Assembly (NCBI GenBank): GCA_010015805.1
Contig: ML978126.1
Coordinates: 1,984,001 to 2,048,000, forward strand
DNA length: 64,000 nucleotides
Direction: 5' to 3'
DNA from: Rhizodiscina lignyota
Lineage: Eukaryota > Ascomycota > Dothideomycetes > Aulographales > Rhizodiscinaceae
How positions within the stretch are numbered: position 1 is the stretch's first letter; the number at the start of each line of letters is the position of its first letter. Of this stretch, positions 1 to 11,145 are shown piece by piece. A program made the translations under genes and the position numbers. Under the pieces are notes generated by a model, which searched no databases, had not been told where the DNA came from, and worked only from the letters and a program-made list of their open reading frames with translations.

Positions 1-1
1 C

Positions 2-238
2 TTCCGCGCAACGTCAGTGAAGGAGATTGTCGACCTTGTGTTGAAAGAGTACGATAGCAGTCTCACACCAGAGACCGTCACCGATACGCGTGATGTGCGA
101 TCCACACACCACGCGGACCTGCGCATATCGAATGAGAAGGCACGACGTGAACTCGGGTGGACACCAACTACATCGATCGCGGATGGCATTGGTCGACTGC
201 GTCGCTGGATCGAATCAACTCAGAATGACAATAATTAG
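2..238 (+). CDS. NAD-dependent epimerase/dehydratase, C-terminal fragment
   Basis: The reading frame is open to the left window edge (from base 2) and stops at 236-238, so only the last ~78 residues are seen. The visible tail ends in a helix of the kind ISNEKARRELGWTP followed by a Gly-Arg-Leu-Arg-Arg-Trp segment. This is the usual C-terminus of extended short-chain dehydrogenases such as UDP-glucose 4-epimerase and related sugar-nucleotide epimerases, where the substrate-binding subdomain closes. The Rossmann fold and the catalytic Tyr-Lys lie outside the window, so substrate and reaction cannot be stated. The dioxygenase gene follows on the opposite strand 49 bp downstream, so the two are convergent. 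The family call rests on a short motif only. Confidence 0.6.
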   Translation, partial: FRATSVKEIVDLVLKEYDSSLTPETVTDTRDVRSTHHADLRISNEKARRELGWTPTTSIADGIGRLRRWIESTQNDNN

Positions 239-287
239 GCCGCTAGCCGCAATCTCTTAGTTTCTTCGAATATTCCTACTCATATGT

Positions 288-1307
288 CTAGTCATTCGTC
301 TGATTGTCCCACACCAAAAGCATCCTCGCCTCGACACTCTGTCTTGTAGGGCCTTCGTCCTCATCGCACACAAAAGCCGTATGCGGTGTGCGTTTCGCCA
401 CGCCCGTTCGCTTGGAATCGAACTGCTTAAACAAGATGCCTTCCTGAGGGGTCAGTTTCGAGCAATAATACCACCGATGCGCCTCCGCATTGGCATTGAC
501 TGCCCATAATTCAATGCTCTTGCTCTTCGACGTCCAATTCCATCCGTTCGGCCGGGAACTCTTCCCCGGCTGCGGAATATCGCCCTTCAGAGGGACGAGC
601 TCGCTGTCGTCGACTGAGCGTGCATCGCAGAGCGCCAGATTGTCACGCGTCACGGTATTTACGAGCGGACGCCAGACGTTGACGAGTGCCCAGCGTTTCT
701 GCGCGATCTTTTCGGCTTCATCGGGGAACTGGGCGCTGAGAATATTGCGTGCGTGATCGTAGGACTGATCCACGTGGACTAAAGTACAAAGTTAACGATC
801 GTGTCTCACTCCAGAGCTAAATTGGCTGCACAAACCAGCACGGTTGTAAGTCGGAGCAGTGACAGCCTGGTTGTCGTCCATGTCCTTCTCCGCTGCCATC
901 ACCTGATTGAAGTCTTTCCGGCGAGCCATATGCGAAACCGACTTCGCACGGCTCGCGCCGGTACTGCGACATGAAGAAGTCAGCTGTAGATTGATGCGCG
1001 CGTGAGACACTAGCAGCGGCACTGCTCACATCTTCTTCACCTGCTCCATGATGTCCTCGAAATACTCTCCCTTCCAATCTGCATCTTTCTCAACATCCTG
1101 GACCGAAGTAGCTAATTGAATGATTTGAAACCCTTGCTTGTCGAGTTTGAATTCATCTTCTCGTCCACGAATATCGGTAACATGAACTTTTTGCACGTCG
1201 TGAGGTCGCCGCTTGTCACTGACAGCGCCGGGCTGATATATTGTTGTGCCACCTTGTGCTGGCGACAAATAGTAGTTTAACGTGGTATTGACAACGTGTT
1301 GTTGCAT
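288..1307 (-). CDS. CmcJ/NvfI-type Fe(II)/2-oxoglutarate dioxygenase-like protein
   Basis: Three exons: 1030-1307, 842-963 and 288-778 (complement), giving 296 residues; introns 964-1029 and 779-841 have GT-AG ends. The N-terminus (LNYYLSP...GGTTIYQPG), the TGASR motif after the first splice and the NVWRPL...LALCDARSV block are typical of the fungal CmcJ/NvfI (GA4 desaturase/AsaB) family. Members hydroxylate, desaturate or methoxylate small metabolites. A probable metal triad is visible: His135-x-Asp137 (in HVDQS) and His266 (in PHTAF). Length matches the family (~280-310). It lies tail-to-tail with the epimerase fragment and 277 bp downstream of the P450 stop, on the same strand, which suggests a shared pathway. 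Family assignment is fairly sure; the substrate is unknown. Confidence 0.82.
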
Positions 1308-1584
1308 CGCCTCAACCGTTCCGGCGTTAATACGTGATCAAGATGAAGTGCTGCTGGAATTGTGCGGTCTATAGATTTCTTTTAAATGTACGATACTCGG
1401 GTCATCAATTTGAATGTTGCATATAGTTATCAATGTTAAGAACTTCCTATCTAGGTAATTGTTACTAACTCAGAAGTAAACATGCTCCAATTTTCAAAAC
1501 GGGGCTTCCGTTCCGATCCACCCTTCCTGTCACGTGATCCTTACCTGGCAATTCTGCAGATGATTCCACAGGAGCCTGTTCTAT
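1308..1584. other. Intergenic: dioxygenase promoter / P450 3' flank
   Basis: AT-rich spacer between the P450 stop and the dioxygenase start; no ORF, tRNA or repeat seen. A CACGTG-like CACGTGATCC sits at about 1531-1540. Confidence 0.5.
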
Positions 1585-3399
1585 CTATTGAGATAGAACA
1601 GTCGGGGCGGCCGGAACACCTTGTGTGGCCGTGTCGTTCACTGTTGCGGTCTTCGAAGTAATTGTCACGTCGAAATTCAGTGGCTTAATGAACCATGCGT
1701 TACGTAGCTTAAGCTCCGCATCAGGGTTGACGAGGTGGATCTGGAAACGATGGTATGTTAGTTGATCGCTATAACTGACAGAGACCTCAGGGGCATGTTG
1801 CCTACATCGAAGTTCCGTAGAAAGCTCGGAATGATCTTGTACATCTCTAGCAAAGAGATGTATCGACCAAGGCATGATCGAGCCCCAGCGCCGAAGTGGA
1901 ATAACGTCGAGGACATTTTGTTTATGCGAGCCTCCTCGTCTGCACGGTTTTTCTGCGGATCGATAAACCACCGCTCCGGTCGGTAAGTATCGACGTCGTC
2001 ACCGAAGATTTCTCGCCGCTTGTGGATCACCCATGCATTGCAGCCGACTACAGTTCCTCCCGGAATAAATTCTCCGCATATAGTAGCGCCCTGAGGGGGT
2101 ACGACTCTCTCGAGATTGAAAGCAATAGCAGCGTGTATTCGGAACCCCTCTTTTATGCAGGCATCGAGATAGGGCAGCTGCTGTGTAGCCCCCCACGGCA
2201 CAATCTCGGCCGGCGACTTGGGGACAATCCCTCTCTGAGCGGCATCCTCGAGCTCCTCGTTCAACTTTTGATAGGTCGAGGGATTTTTTAGGAGATTGTA
2301 GAAGACCGCCGCCAGACTAATCGCGGTTGTATCCGAGCCTGCCACTGTAATCGAGCTGGCCGCTGCTTCGATGCGCGCATCGGTGAAAAAATCTGGTCGG
2401 GCTTCCTTGATTTTGAGAAACTGCGTCAAGAGATCGCCAGATTGGACAGTAGCTTCTTCATCTGGAGCCTTGCCGGCCTCGATTGCTCGACGTCTTTCGT
2501 CAATTCGAGCCTTGGACCATCGAGCGAAAGAGTGCGTATTGTCGGTCCAGCCGGCATGATGGAGCCACGTCCAGACAGGATTCTTGTAGAGTAGGATGTC
2601 CAAGGCGGGGATTTGGCCGACCTTGGCTTATGTTAACAACACAGCTCGTCATATGAGAGCTGGCTTCCCTTACCGCACCAACGTAGCGGAACCATTTTTC
2701 CAGTGCTGCCAATATGCCTTCGACATCTCCGCCCTTCTTCACAAATCCCGGGGTCTTGCTGAATGCAATCTCGGTGACGACATCGAAAGCGAATAATTGC
2801 AGCCAAAAGGTGAAATCCAATGCTCTGCCTGTATTGGCCTGCGTTCGTTCCGTCTCCTCCAAGAAGACGCGAGACGTCTTGTCAACTCTTGCTTCATAAG
2901 GGAGAACTTGGGTCATTGAAAAGGCGTTCGCGACGCACCGTCTCAACTGTGCATGATACGCTTCATTCGTTGCTGTAAAGACAGACTCGAGACGCTTGCC
3001 TTGGACCATTGGCTGGTGTACGTGATAAAAGCGACTCTTTTGCCAGCGTCAGATTCAGAGGCGGCAAATTCTGATCACAGTTTGGAAGTTACAGACCTTG
3101 ACGAAGCCATTATTCAGTGCATAAATGGTCTTTAACGCTTCTGGATCGGAGAAGGAGAGCATGTTCGGACCGATGCGGACAATGTCACCATGCCGATCGT
3201 GAAGTCTCTGAAATTCTCGCTCCGGTCTTCTTTTGTATGCAAAATAGAACCGCCACCAATTGGTTACGGCGGCGAGAAATGGACCCGGGTATTTATTGAG
3301 GCCTTTGCGGAAATAGTTCCTCGCAAAGTAGAGAGTTACGGCCAAGGCCGTCAGAGACAGCCAGTGAGTGGCTAGGAGTCTAGCGATTGGGACAAACAT
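1585..3399 (-). CDS. Cytochrome P450 monooxygenase
   Basis: Four exons (complement): 3097-3399, 2674-3036, 1806-2621, 1585-1740; total 545 residues. All three introns (3037-3096, 2622-2673, 1741-1805) are phase 0 with GT-AG ends, and the last has a CTAAC branch site. An N-terminal membrane anchor (about residues 12-27) is followed by the proline-rich KYPGPF hinge, the I-helix AGSDTT, the K-helix EGFR (ExxR), the PERW meander and the heme loop FHFGAGARSCLGR with ligand Cys near residue 472. All canonical residues are present and the length is normal for fungal ER-bound P450s of the CYP52/pisatin-demethylase-like type. A redox role on a small molecule is expected. It is co-oriented with the dioxygenase and divergent from the MFS transporter, consistent with a cluster. 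Substrate not predictable. Confidence 0.9.
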
Positions 3400-4718
3400 T
3401 TTAAACTTGAAGTTGAAATATTCAAAGTCGCTCAGAACTGCGAGGGGTGAAGTGACTCATGTATTATATGGAGATACGGACTTCAATGTTGTGCGGTCGC
3501 ACACGTTCCGGAGGGAGCTGTCGACCTTACGCGACCCATCCCTTCAATGTGGGGGTGAATGGAGACAGCGAGAGCACCAAGATTCTGATTTCCGAGCTAC
3601 TGCATTCGTCATCTTCCTCTAAGCTTGCGCGATAGCCTCGCTCGTAGGGTAGCAAGTCCCCAATCCACCATTGGCAAGTACTACTGGACGTTGGAGGTTC
3701 CACTTAAGCTCTACGGGCGTCCGGCGTTCCTAGATGTGGAAAGCGTCATTCATTAAGATGCAGGGTCCTGGAGAGCTTTGGGGATGGAAGATATTTCCCC
3801 GGTAGTAGACATGGGCGAGCCATTACTGTATGCATAGATAGCATGTCCAGGTTTGACAGTCCAACTTGAAGTCAGGGGTTTCGTCCAGATTCGGCCTAGC
3901 TGACTCTTATTACCGTATCACAGGTATGGTATAATGGTATTCTATTGGTCCGCTGGACGGCCCGTTCCGGCGAATAATCGGAGTTTGATTAACGTCGACA
4001 TTGCGAGACGGTGAGATTGAGGATATTAGAGCGCAGTTAGAAATAGTCTCTTCAAGGCTCGCCAAGAGGTGCATTGAGTGACCGATTTGGTGACGATGGA
4101 CCGTATCATACAGTTCTTACTGCGAGTCTTCGGCGGGGAGGGATCTAGAGGGCCTGCCATGCTGGCTGGTGAGCTCTTGCGTGGCGTATCGCTGCTATCG
4201 CGCCATCGTCGTCGGGTTTGCCTTGTTTGTACCCCCGACCAACATCCTTCGATTCAATTGACCCAGATGTGTTAACCTCACTACAGGGAGCCATGCCCTT
4301 TCTGCGTCCCATAAAAACTGTACGCTAACGACTACGATAAGTCGACTCAGAGCACTGAGGTTCCACAGGACGAGCCTCTTCTATCTCTCGTCCCCTGTAC
4401 ATCCTGATTCCTGAATCCTGATCTCTTAGCGTGATTAGAACCATAATGATAACAAGACACAACATGTCCAGGGCTCGAGTCATCTTTGACATCTCCAGCC
4501 CGGGGAGAAGTTTGGTTGTATGGTCTCCACTCTCTGTATGGCATCATCGTACGCCCCCGGCTGCTCCTCTACGAACGCGTGCGTCGCGGCCTGGAACATA
4601 CCGGCCGATCAATTTCTTCTTGCCCGTATTTGATAGCTTAAATAACAGAGGCGATGTTCCTTCCAGCTCTTTTGCACCGAGTTGGGAGATTCTTATTGTA
4701 CACTTACACGCCTAGATC
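3400..4718. other. Intergenic: divergent promoter region P450 / MFS
   Basis: About 1.3 kb between divergently transcribed P450 and MFS genes, so it must hold both promoters. Short ORFs inside have no recognisable domain. No tandem repeat or RNA gene seen. Confidence 0.5.
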
Positions 4719-6756
4719 ATGGTTGGAGACGAGAAGTTCATCGGCCTGAATTCGGGAGAGGTTGACGTTGAGCAAGACACTGCAACGAACCTGGACTTCA
4801 TAAATCAAGATGAAGCGTTGAAGGTTCTCAATAAAGAGCATGGATCGGATGAATGGGACTCGCGGGAGGAGAGGTCCCTCGTATGGAAGATCGATCGGAG
4901 ACTCTTCTCGCTTCTGCTATTATCGTGAGTTCCCCTCGGCAATGTCTGAGAGAAAATTTAACCAACTGGACATTAGATTTGCATTGCAGTACTACGATAA
5001 GACCTTGATCTCCCAAGCGGTTTGTGTTCCTTAATGCCTTTGCAGACCAACACATTGGAAAGCGTCAATGACCCTGACTCAGGCTATCTTCGGTCTCCGC
5101 ACCGATCTTCATCTCACAGGATATGACTGTAAGTCCACGGCGAGCCCGATGTTACATCTCGACCGCTAACTTCAGTGATAAGATACCCTGAGCTCGTCTC
5201 TGCTATATGTTGGCTTTCTTGCCGGCGCCTATCCATCCGCACTGCTTGCCCAGAGATTCCCTGTCGAACGTGTGTCCGGACTGCTGATCTTGGTGTGGGG
5301 CGCCTGCATGATCTTGACCGTGACTTGCAATGACTTTGCTGGGCTGGCGACGCAGCGAACCTTCCTCGGGGTTCTGGAGGGCGGAATCTCCCCCATATTC
5401 ATGCTTGTGATTGGGAGTTGGTACAAGAAATGTACGTTCTAATCCATGCCATGCTAATGCTGCTGGCTCAGCTGACCCTTTCTCCATAGCCGAACAAGCT
5501 CTGCGAATGGGGGTATGCGTCTCTATGCTCTTGAATTGGAGCATCCCAATCGCTAACATGCTTGCTAGCTTCTATGGTCCATCAGTGGATATGCCGCCTT
5601 CGTCGCGCCTTTCATCAATTACGGCTTGGGCCATATCACAGGTGGCATCTTGAGCCCATGGCAGTACATGTACCTGCTAGCTGGATCCCTCACTGTTATC
5701 TGGGCATTCGTCTTTTATTTCCTCCTCCCATCAGACCCTATCAGTGCCAAAGGTTTCAATGGCCGAGAGAAATACGTCGCTGTTGCTCGCCTGCGTATCA
5801 ACAATTCCGGTGTACGCAACACACATTGGAATAATGATCAGGTGATTGAGGCCTTTACCGATGTCAAATTCTGGATAATGTTCTTCATCCTCTTTTTCGC
5901 TAGTATTGCGAACGGGTGCTTCTCATCGGTGAGCATCAATCTCCTCAGGTGATTTAACACTTGTCAGACATCGCTAACCGATATCTTCTAACAAGATGAC
6001 TCCAATTATAATCAACAGTAAGTACTAACCCTCCGTTCATCGGCAGCATGATCTCACCACTAATTAGACTTCGGCTTCGATTCTCTCAAGACCCTGCTTC
6101 TCACATCGCCGACAGGGTTTGTGATCGGGTCCACGGAGCTAGTCGCCTCATTCCTCGCGTCCTATACCAAACGATATCGTTGCATCATTATGTTTGTTTG
6201 CCAAATTCCGGTACTAGTGGCAGCGCTGATGTTGTGGCTTCTGCCGCGCACCCGCACTGGGCCCCTGCTGGTCGCGGTCTACTTGATACCTGTCTATGGC
6301 GGATGCGTGTCCATGTGCTTCCCCTTGAACCTCGCAAACTGTGCTGGATACACGAAGAGAACCGTATACTCTGCGGGAGCCTTTGTCGCGTACTGTTTAG
6401 GCAATATTGCTGGACCATTGTGAGTCTCATTACTGGTCGATTACGTGGTCAGGCACAGTGCTTCTAAACCGTATACCCTAGGTCTTACCGGCCGCAAGAT
6501 GCTCCTGACTATGTTCCGGCATTCATATTTCAGGTGGTTTCAACGATCGTTACTTCGTTTTTGCTTTTTGCCTACCGGTATCTCTGTATCCGGGAGAATC
6601 GCAAGCGCGATGCCGCAGGCATTCTTGAAGGGTTTGATCACGCATATGAGGATAACCTCACGGATAGGCTGGTAATTTCCCTCTTTTACCGCATTCAACT
6701 GGCAATGCTCGTTCATTAACGAAATACAGAACCCACAATTCCGATATACCTACTGA
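4719..6756 (+). CDS. MFS transporter, Dal5/allantoate permease-like family
   Basis: Ten exons: 4719-4924, 4977-5019, 5083-5128, 5183-5431, 5490-5512, 5569-5928, 5996-6017, 6068-6419, 6482-6671, 6730-6756; 505 residues. Every join keeps frame and restores family motifs: FALQYYDKTL at TM1, GYDYTLSSLLYVG at TM2, RTFLGVLEGG at TM4, RMGLLWSISGY, IIINNFGF after the central loop, and the ending NPQFRYTY. These mark the anion:cation symporter branch that carries allantoate, nicotinate, vitamins and other organic anions across the plasma membrane. Exons of 22 and 23 nt are unusually small. It is divergent from the P450, so it may export or import a cluster product, but many such transporters stand alone. 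Substrate unknown. Confidence 0.88.
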
Positions 6757-7081
6757 TTCACCTATCCACCAATGCCCATGGATGTCTGTATGCTTGCCGT
6801 TGGTTGCTCACAGACCCTTCAGTGGAAAAGATCAAGAATCATCCTTACCAATGTTTTGACCATGTATCGAGCAGACAACCTCACTTCTACAGGCAACTGC
6901 CCGGATATTCGGCAGCAACTAGAGGCCAAAATTCCCATAGATTTAGAACCTCACCACATAGACATGACATGAAACTTATACGAATCAGTAGCTTTAAGAT
7001 TTGTTTATATCTTTCGATAAACGGATTTATCCATATTCCTAATTGAAGCGCGCCCGAAACCTCATTTTTTGCACCTCTCTC

Positions 7082-7126
<45 letters not shown>

Positions 7127-7425
7127 ACTTCTCCCGCTTACGAGGCGTGAGATATACCGGAACTGCATTATACAATTAGGAAGAGAGATCACTTATCCTT
7201 TCTATCCGGTGTTTGAGATGAGATCAGCAGTTGACTCAAAAGGCTTCGAGAGATTGGAAGGACGAAAACTAGATTCTAGTACTTTCTAAAAACAAAAATT
7301 AAATTCAACGAAATATATTCTAACCTAATAAAGCTCATGTGCGAGTCGCTCCGGGGTATATTCTGGCCCATCCAAACTTCCAACCGGCGCACACCTGCCA
7401 AGCAACGTGACGGAGGCTAGGGTGA
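6757..7425. other. Intergenic: 3' flanks of convergent genes
   Basis: Lies between the convergent MFS and secreted-protein genes. It holds the (CT)20 microsatellite at 7085-7124 and is otherwise AT-rich with no supported gene. Confidence 0.5.
7085..7124. repeat. (CT)20 microsatellite
   Basis: Forty uninterrupted bases of CT/TC dinucleotide in the intergenic region. Likely length-polymorphic between strains. Confidence 0.95.
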
Positions 7426-9724
7426 TTATGATATGACACAGTTATGACAAGGATTGTTGGGCAGCAACTGGCAACCCAGCGTGCAACAGACAGGGCACGG
7501 CGTTTGCGTCGGTCCGGCCGGTGCCGACGAAGAGGATGTCTTCACAGATGTCGTGAAGCCCGAGGACGCTGGAGGACCATCTCGGAAGATGGGGGTGGCT
7601 GTTCCCTCCACTGAGATAGAGATTGGAGTACCATCCGGGGAGACGGGGGTGGCCGTTCCCTCCACAGAAACCGGGATTGGAGTACCGTCCGGAGAGACGG
7701 GGGTAGCTGTCCTCTCAACAGAGACCGGGATTGGACTACCATCCGGAAAGACGGGAGTGGCTGTTCCCGACACGGGGATAGTTTGTGATGCTGAAGAGCC
7801 AGAGCCGCCATTGCTTGGTGGCGAAAATGAGCATGATTGACGTTTCCGCTTGTTATTGGTTGAGACAATTTGGTCCGGAAAGCTCGCCCACGTCTTGATG
7901 ATCTGATCTCGAGCCTCCGACATGAATAACCAGGCCGAATTCTGTACACCATTGCAGTCTATCTGCTGTACTGGGTCATATGACACGAGTACTTTCCCCG
8001 TCGCCAACTGCCCTGATTCGCTCTGTACCTGATTAGTCGTCCGGTATGTTATTAGCGTTGGAAGGGCCTCTCCAAACAAATTATCAAGCGCGTCCTTGAT
8101 CTGCAGGACTTGACCCGGGTATCGCGCTCCGCCTGGAGCACTAGGGGTGATGATGAAAACCTGCGGCTCGAAAGAACGGTCGAAAATACCGCCTGGGCTA
8201 ACTAAATTCAGGAGGCCGTCCGGAAGATCCGCCGACCCGTCTCCATGGAGTAGGCCATTTATAACGTGCTGTTGGAATTGTGTGGACGGGTTGTTTTGTA
8301 CTTGATTGTTTGCATCAAGCTCAACAAACGAGGGAGCTTCCCAGAAGTGAGAGAGATATGCACCTTTTTGGGATACAACCACCACGGAGGTGCAGCCGAA
8401 CAAGCCTTTTACTCCAACAGCAAGACGTTGATTTCCAAAATGAACGATCTTGCATGAGGAGGCACCTGCATCTTGTCTAAGGACAACAGTTGGCGTGTTG
8501 TCGGTGAACATTACGACGGGTATATAGTCTGTGGGGTCGCCATTAACGAGAGGGCCATTCAGGGGAAGCAATGCACGCTTGGACCACTGCTCCGATGATG
8601 TAGTGCTATTTTCCGCAGGCAAACCTTCTTCAGAGTTCCGAGGAGGCTCTACAGAAGCTCGTTTTGTTGGTGCCGCACTCGGAGTAGAGGTGACGGTAGC
8701 AGGCGCCACCCCCACCACGCCGTTAACAGTATTGCAATCCGCACATGCGATAGGGATAGGAGGTGATGGTATCGGTATATCCACGCAAGCGGGGTTGTCT
8801 GGAGAACAGAAGAAAGCACTACTGGAGGTCGTCGTTGTGGTCGTGGTCGTGGTTGCACTGCAGAGGCCTGTAGTAGACGTGCACGAGGTAGTGGTAGAAC
8901 ATGCATCTTCGCTGTTCGAAAACGTAGTAGTTGTGGTTGCTGGGCAGGCCACGGAGACGACGCAAGAAGCGACTGGCGTCGTGGTCGTGCATGAGGAAGA
9001 TGAGGAAGAGCTTGAAGACGAAGAGCTGCTGGCATCACTGGAGGTGCTCGTTCCGCTTCCGCCCTGGCTGCTCGTGTCGCTTCCACTCTTGCTGCTTTGC
9101 CCACCATTATCGCTGCTTCCGCCATCACTACTTCCTGGATTTGGGACGTCGCCAGCGGTAGGGAATAGGTCAAGTGTAAGCCCGACGGGCAAGACACCAA
9201 CTGGAATCACAAGTTCGAATGCAGAGTCAATTGTCACCGTGGTAGGGATGCCTCCTGGAATAACCTTTAGCCGGATATCTATATGTATATTAAACTAGAC
9301 AGGTTCTTACCAAGGAGTAATAGGAGAGCAAGCGGAGCTCCATCATCGATATGTGGCAGGTTGTTACGCTGGTGTGGCGGAAGTGTCTCCTTGGTAAAAG
9401 CGGCCGTCTCTGTCGGATTCGATGGATTTGTAACGACGGCAGAAGTAGCAATATTTGTCGGAAGATTTATGCTTATGGAGCTGATAGTGACGGTAGCACT
9501 AGGAATAATTAATGCAGCTGATACCGTAACTGCTCCCCAGTAGTCGTGTCATCGGGGAAGGCAGAGACTGGAGTAGGCGTACCATCGGGGATGGCAAAGA
9601 GTGGAGTGGGTGTGTCATCGGGGAATGCAAAGACCGGGGTAGCTGTTAAAGGAGCGGACTGCTGTTGAGTGAATGCTACTTTTGCTCCTGAGATGAGGAG
9701 AAGGTAACAAAGCGCCCAGAACAT
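7426..9724 (-). CDS. Ser/Thr-rich secreted or wall protein with an unnamed conserved globular domain
   Basis: Proposed exons (complement): 9583-9724, 9311-9529, 7426-9254; 729 residues. The intron 9255-9310 is clear; 9530-9582 is less sure. Residues 1-19 form a signal peptide (MFWALCYLLLISGAKVAFT). Short TPTPxxAFPDD repeats follow, then a long Ser/Thr/Gly/Cys-rich low-complexity stalk likely to be O-glycosylated. A globular domain (about 7880-8510) contains GLFGCTSVVVVSQKGAYLSHFWE-like residues, with Cys (codon 8392-8394) and His (8347-8349) 15 apart. Next is a basic NKRKRQ stretch that could be a processing site, then 18-residue TATPVSPDGTPIPVSVE repeats and a Cys-rich tail. I know similar globular domains only from uncharacterised ascomycete proteins. 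An extracellular location is expected; function unknown. Confidence 0.72.
7591..7770 (-). repeat. 54-bp coding minisatellite (18-aa repeats)
   Basis: About three and a half units with period 54 bp (GGGGGTGG-type anchors at about 7591, 7644, 7698 and 7752 on the + strand). They encode TATPVSPDGTPIPVSVEG-like repeats in the secreted protein. Units differ by a few bases, mostly conservative. Confidence 0.9.
9549..9645 (-). repeat. 39-bp coding repeats near the N-terminus
   Basis: Three imperfect units (CATCGGGGAxxGCAAAGA-type on the + strand) encoding TPTPxxAFPDD repeats just after the signal peptide. The doubtful first intron overlaps the last unit. Confidence 0.75.
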
Positions 9725-11145
9725 TATAGCTAGAGAATAGGAATGACAGAATGTAGGGGAAAATAGGAAATAGAAAATAGGAAAAAGGAAAAAGGAAAAA
9801 GAGAAAATGAAATGACGAGCTTAGGAATGTATTGTTGAGAGATGAAAGATAGTTTGATTCTGCTCAGTGACCACTGCGTGAAGCTATATAGTCTTTTTAA
9901 GCATTTGCCGTCCTCGACTTTTGCCTTACTAAGAGTCAGGGAGGGATTCACGAAGCGGACTTAAGTCATTGCTGGGACGCCACGCGAGCCTTTGCTTATA
10001 TGGGAGACTGCTCACCCTTCAACATCATGGCTTGATACTTCGGATTGATGATCCAATCCCTCATCATACGATAGAGAGCACTTTGACGAACCTGATAGGT
10101 AAGATGCATGGCCTTGAGGGCAAGCGTGGCATGCCGGCCCGATTAGGAATAGTGCTTTGGGTGATCAAGGGTGAAATTTCCATTGTGTTGGAGTACATAG
10201 CGAGCATGAAGCGGCAATATCGTGGATTTATTGAAGAGAGAAAACGCTGAAGGAGAGGATCAGAATTAATACTCGAGTGCGCGTGCTCACGCTAGGACGC
10301 TATGGGCATGTCACCATGTGAGCCCCGCCTTTGCGATGTCCCATTCCGGTCCATCCACTACTATTCACGACATCGGTGAAGAGCAACCTATGATTCCGCT
10401 TCCCGAATCATCGCATCGCTAAGCTCCTCTAGCTGGTTCTCCGCCGCTACCATATCCTCTGGTACTGTGTTGTCGATCGTGCCTTCGACAGTAGCACTAT
10501 GTCCTCGAGCGGTCGGCTCTGTGACAGCTGGCTGCACGTAAAGGTTGTACACGGCCGCTCTCTTCGGCCAGCAGCAATTATAGTCGTAGCCGTCTGGTGC
10601 CCACTGACGCAGCGTACCTCAGTATGGCATGGTGGCTATCTCCTCCTCTCTGGCCCTTCTTTTCAGACCCCTACGGAATGGCGCGAAGCCGGGCCATCAT
10701 GGTATGGAACATCACATACCATAGCATTCTTCCGCAGGCCATCATGGTATCCACGTGAAACTTCTGCATTCATTACAGGCGTTTCCCAAGAAGCCTGAAC
10801 GACCTAACAGGCTGCGCTTTGCAAGAGTTGTAAGTGCGCAAGCGGACCGGATCCATCGCCAGACAGCTATGTCCAGAGCCGATCTTGGACCCAAAATATA
10901 TCATTCCCATACATATCCAAAAGATGAAACTGGCATTAGCTATTTGAAGTGGCTTTGGGAATGCCCCTGTCTGCTGCCATATTTACCTTGATGGCGAGAT
11001 TGAGCGTCACATATTACGTATATGGAGGGTGCCGTCCACATCCATGGCAACTCATTCAGTGTCTCTGGGGAGGTCTCTTCTCCGTGAACAATGCTTATGT
11101 AGACTCCTTCACTCACAGTCTCCGCAGTACGCATAATCTCTCATC
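9725..11145. other. Intergenic: divergent promoters secreted protein / FAD monooxygenase
   Basis: About 1.4 kb between divergent genes. Directly upstream of the secreted-protein ATG is a strand-asymmetric tract (9755-9815; GGAAAAA units on +, pyrimidine on the coding strand), common in fungal core promoters. A perfect inverted repeat ATGGTATG/CATACCAT with an 8-nt loop is at 10699-10722. No convincing gene. Confidence 0.5.

Noticed and set aside
490-1077. Plus- and minus-strand ORFs overlapping the dioxygenase gene
   Set aside because: They are antisense or wrong-frame shadows; the three-exon minus-strand model accounts for all conserved motifs.
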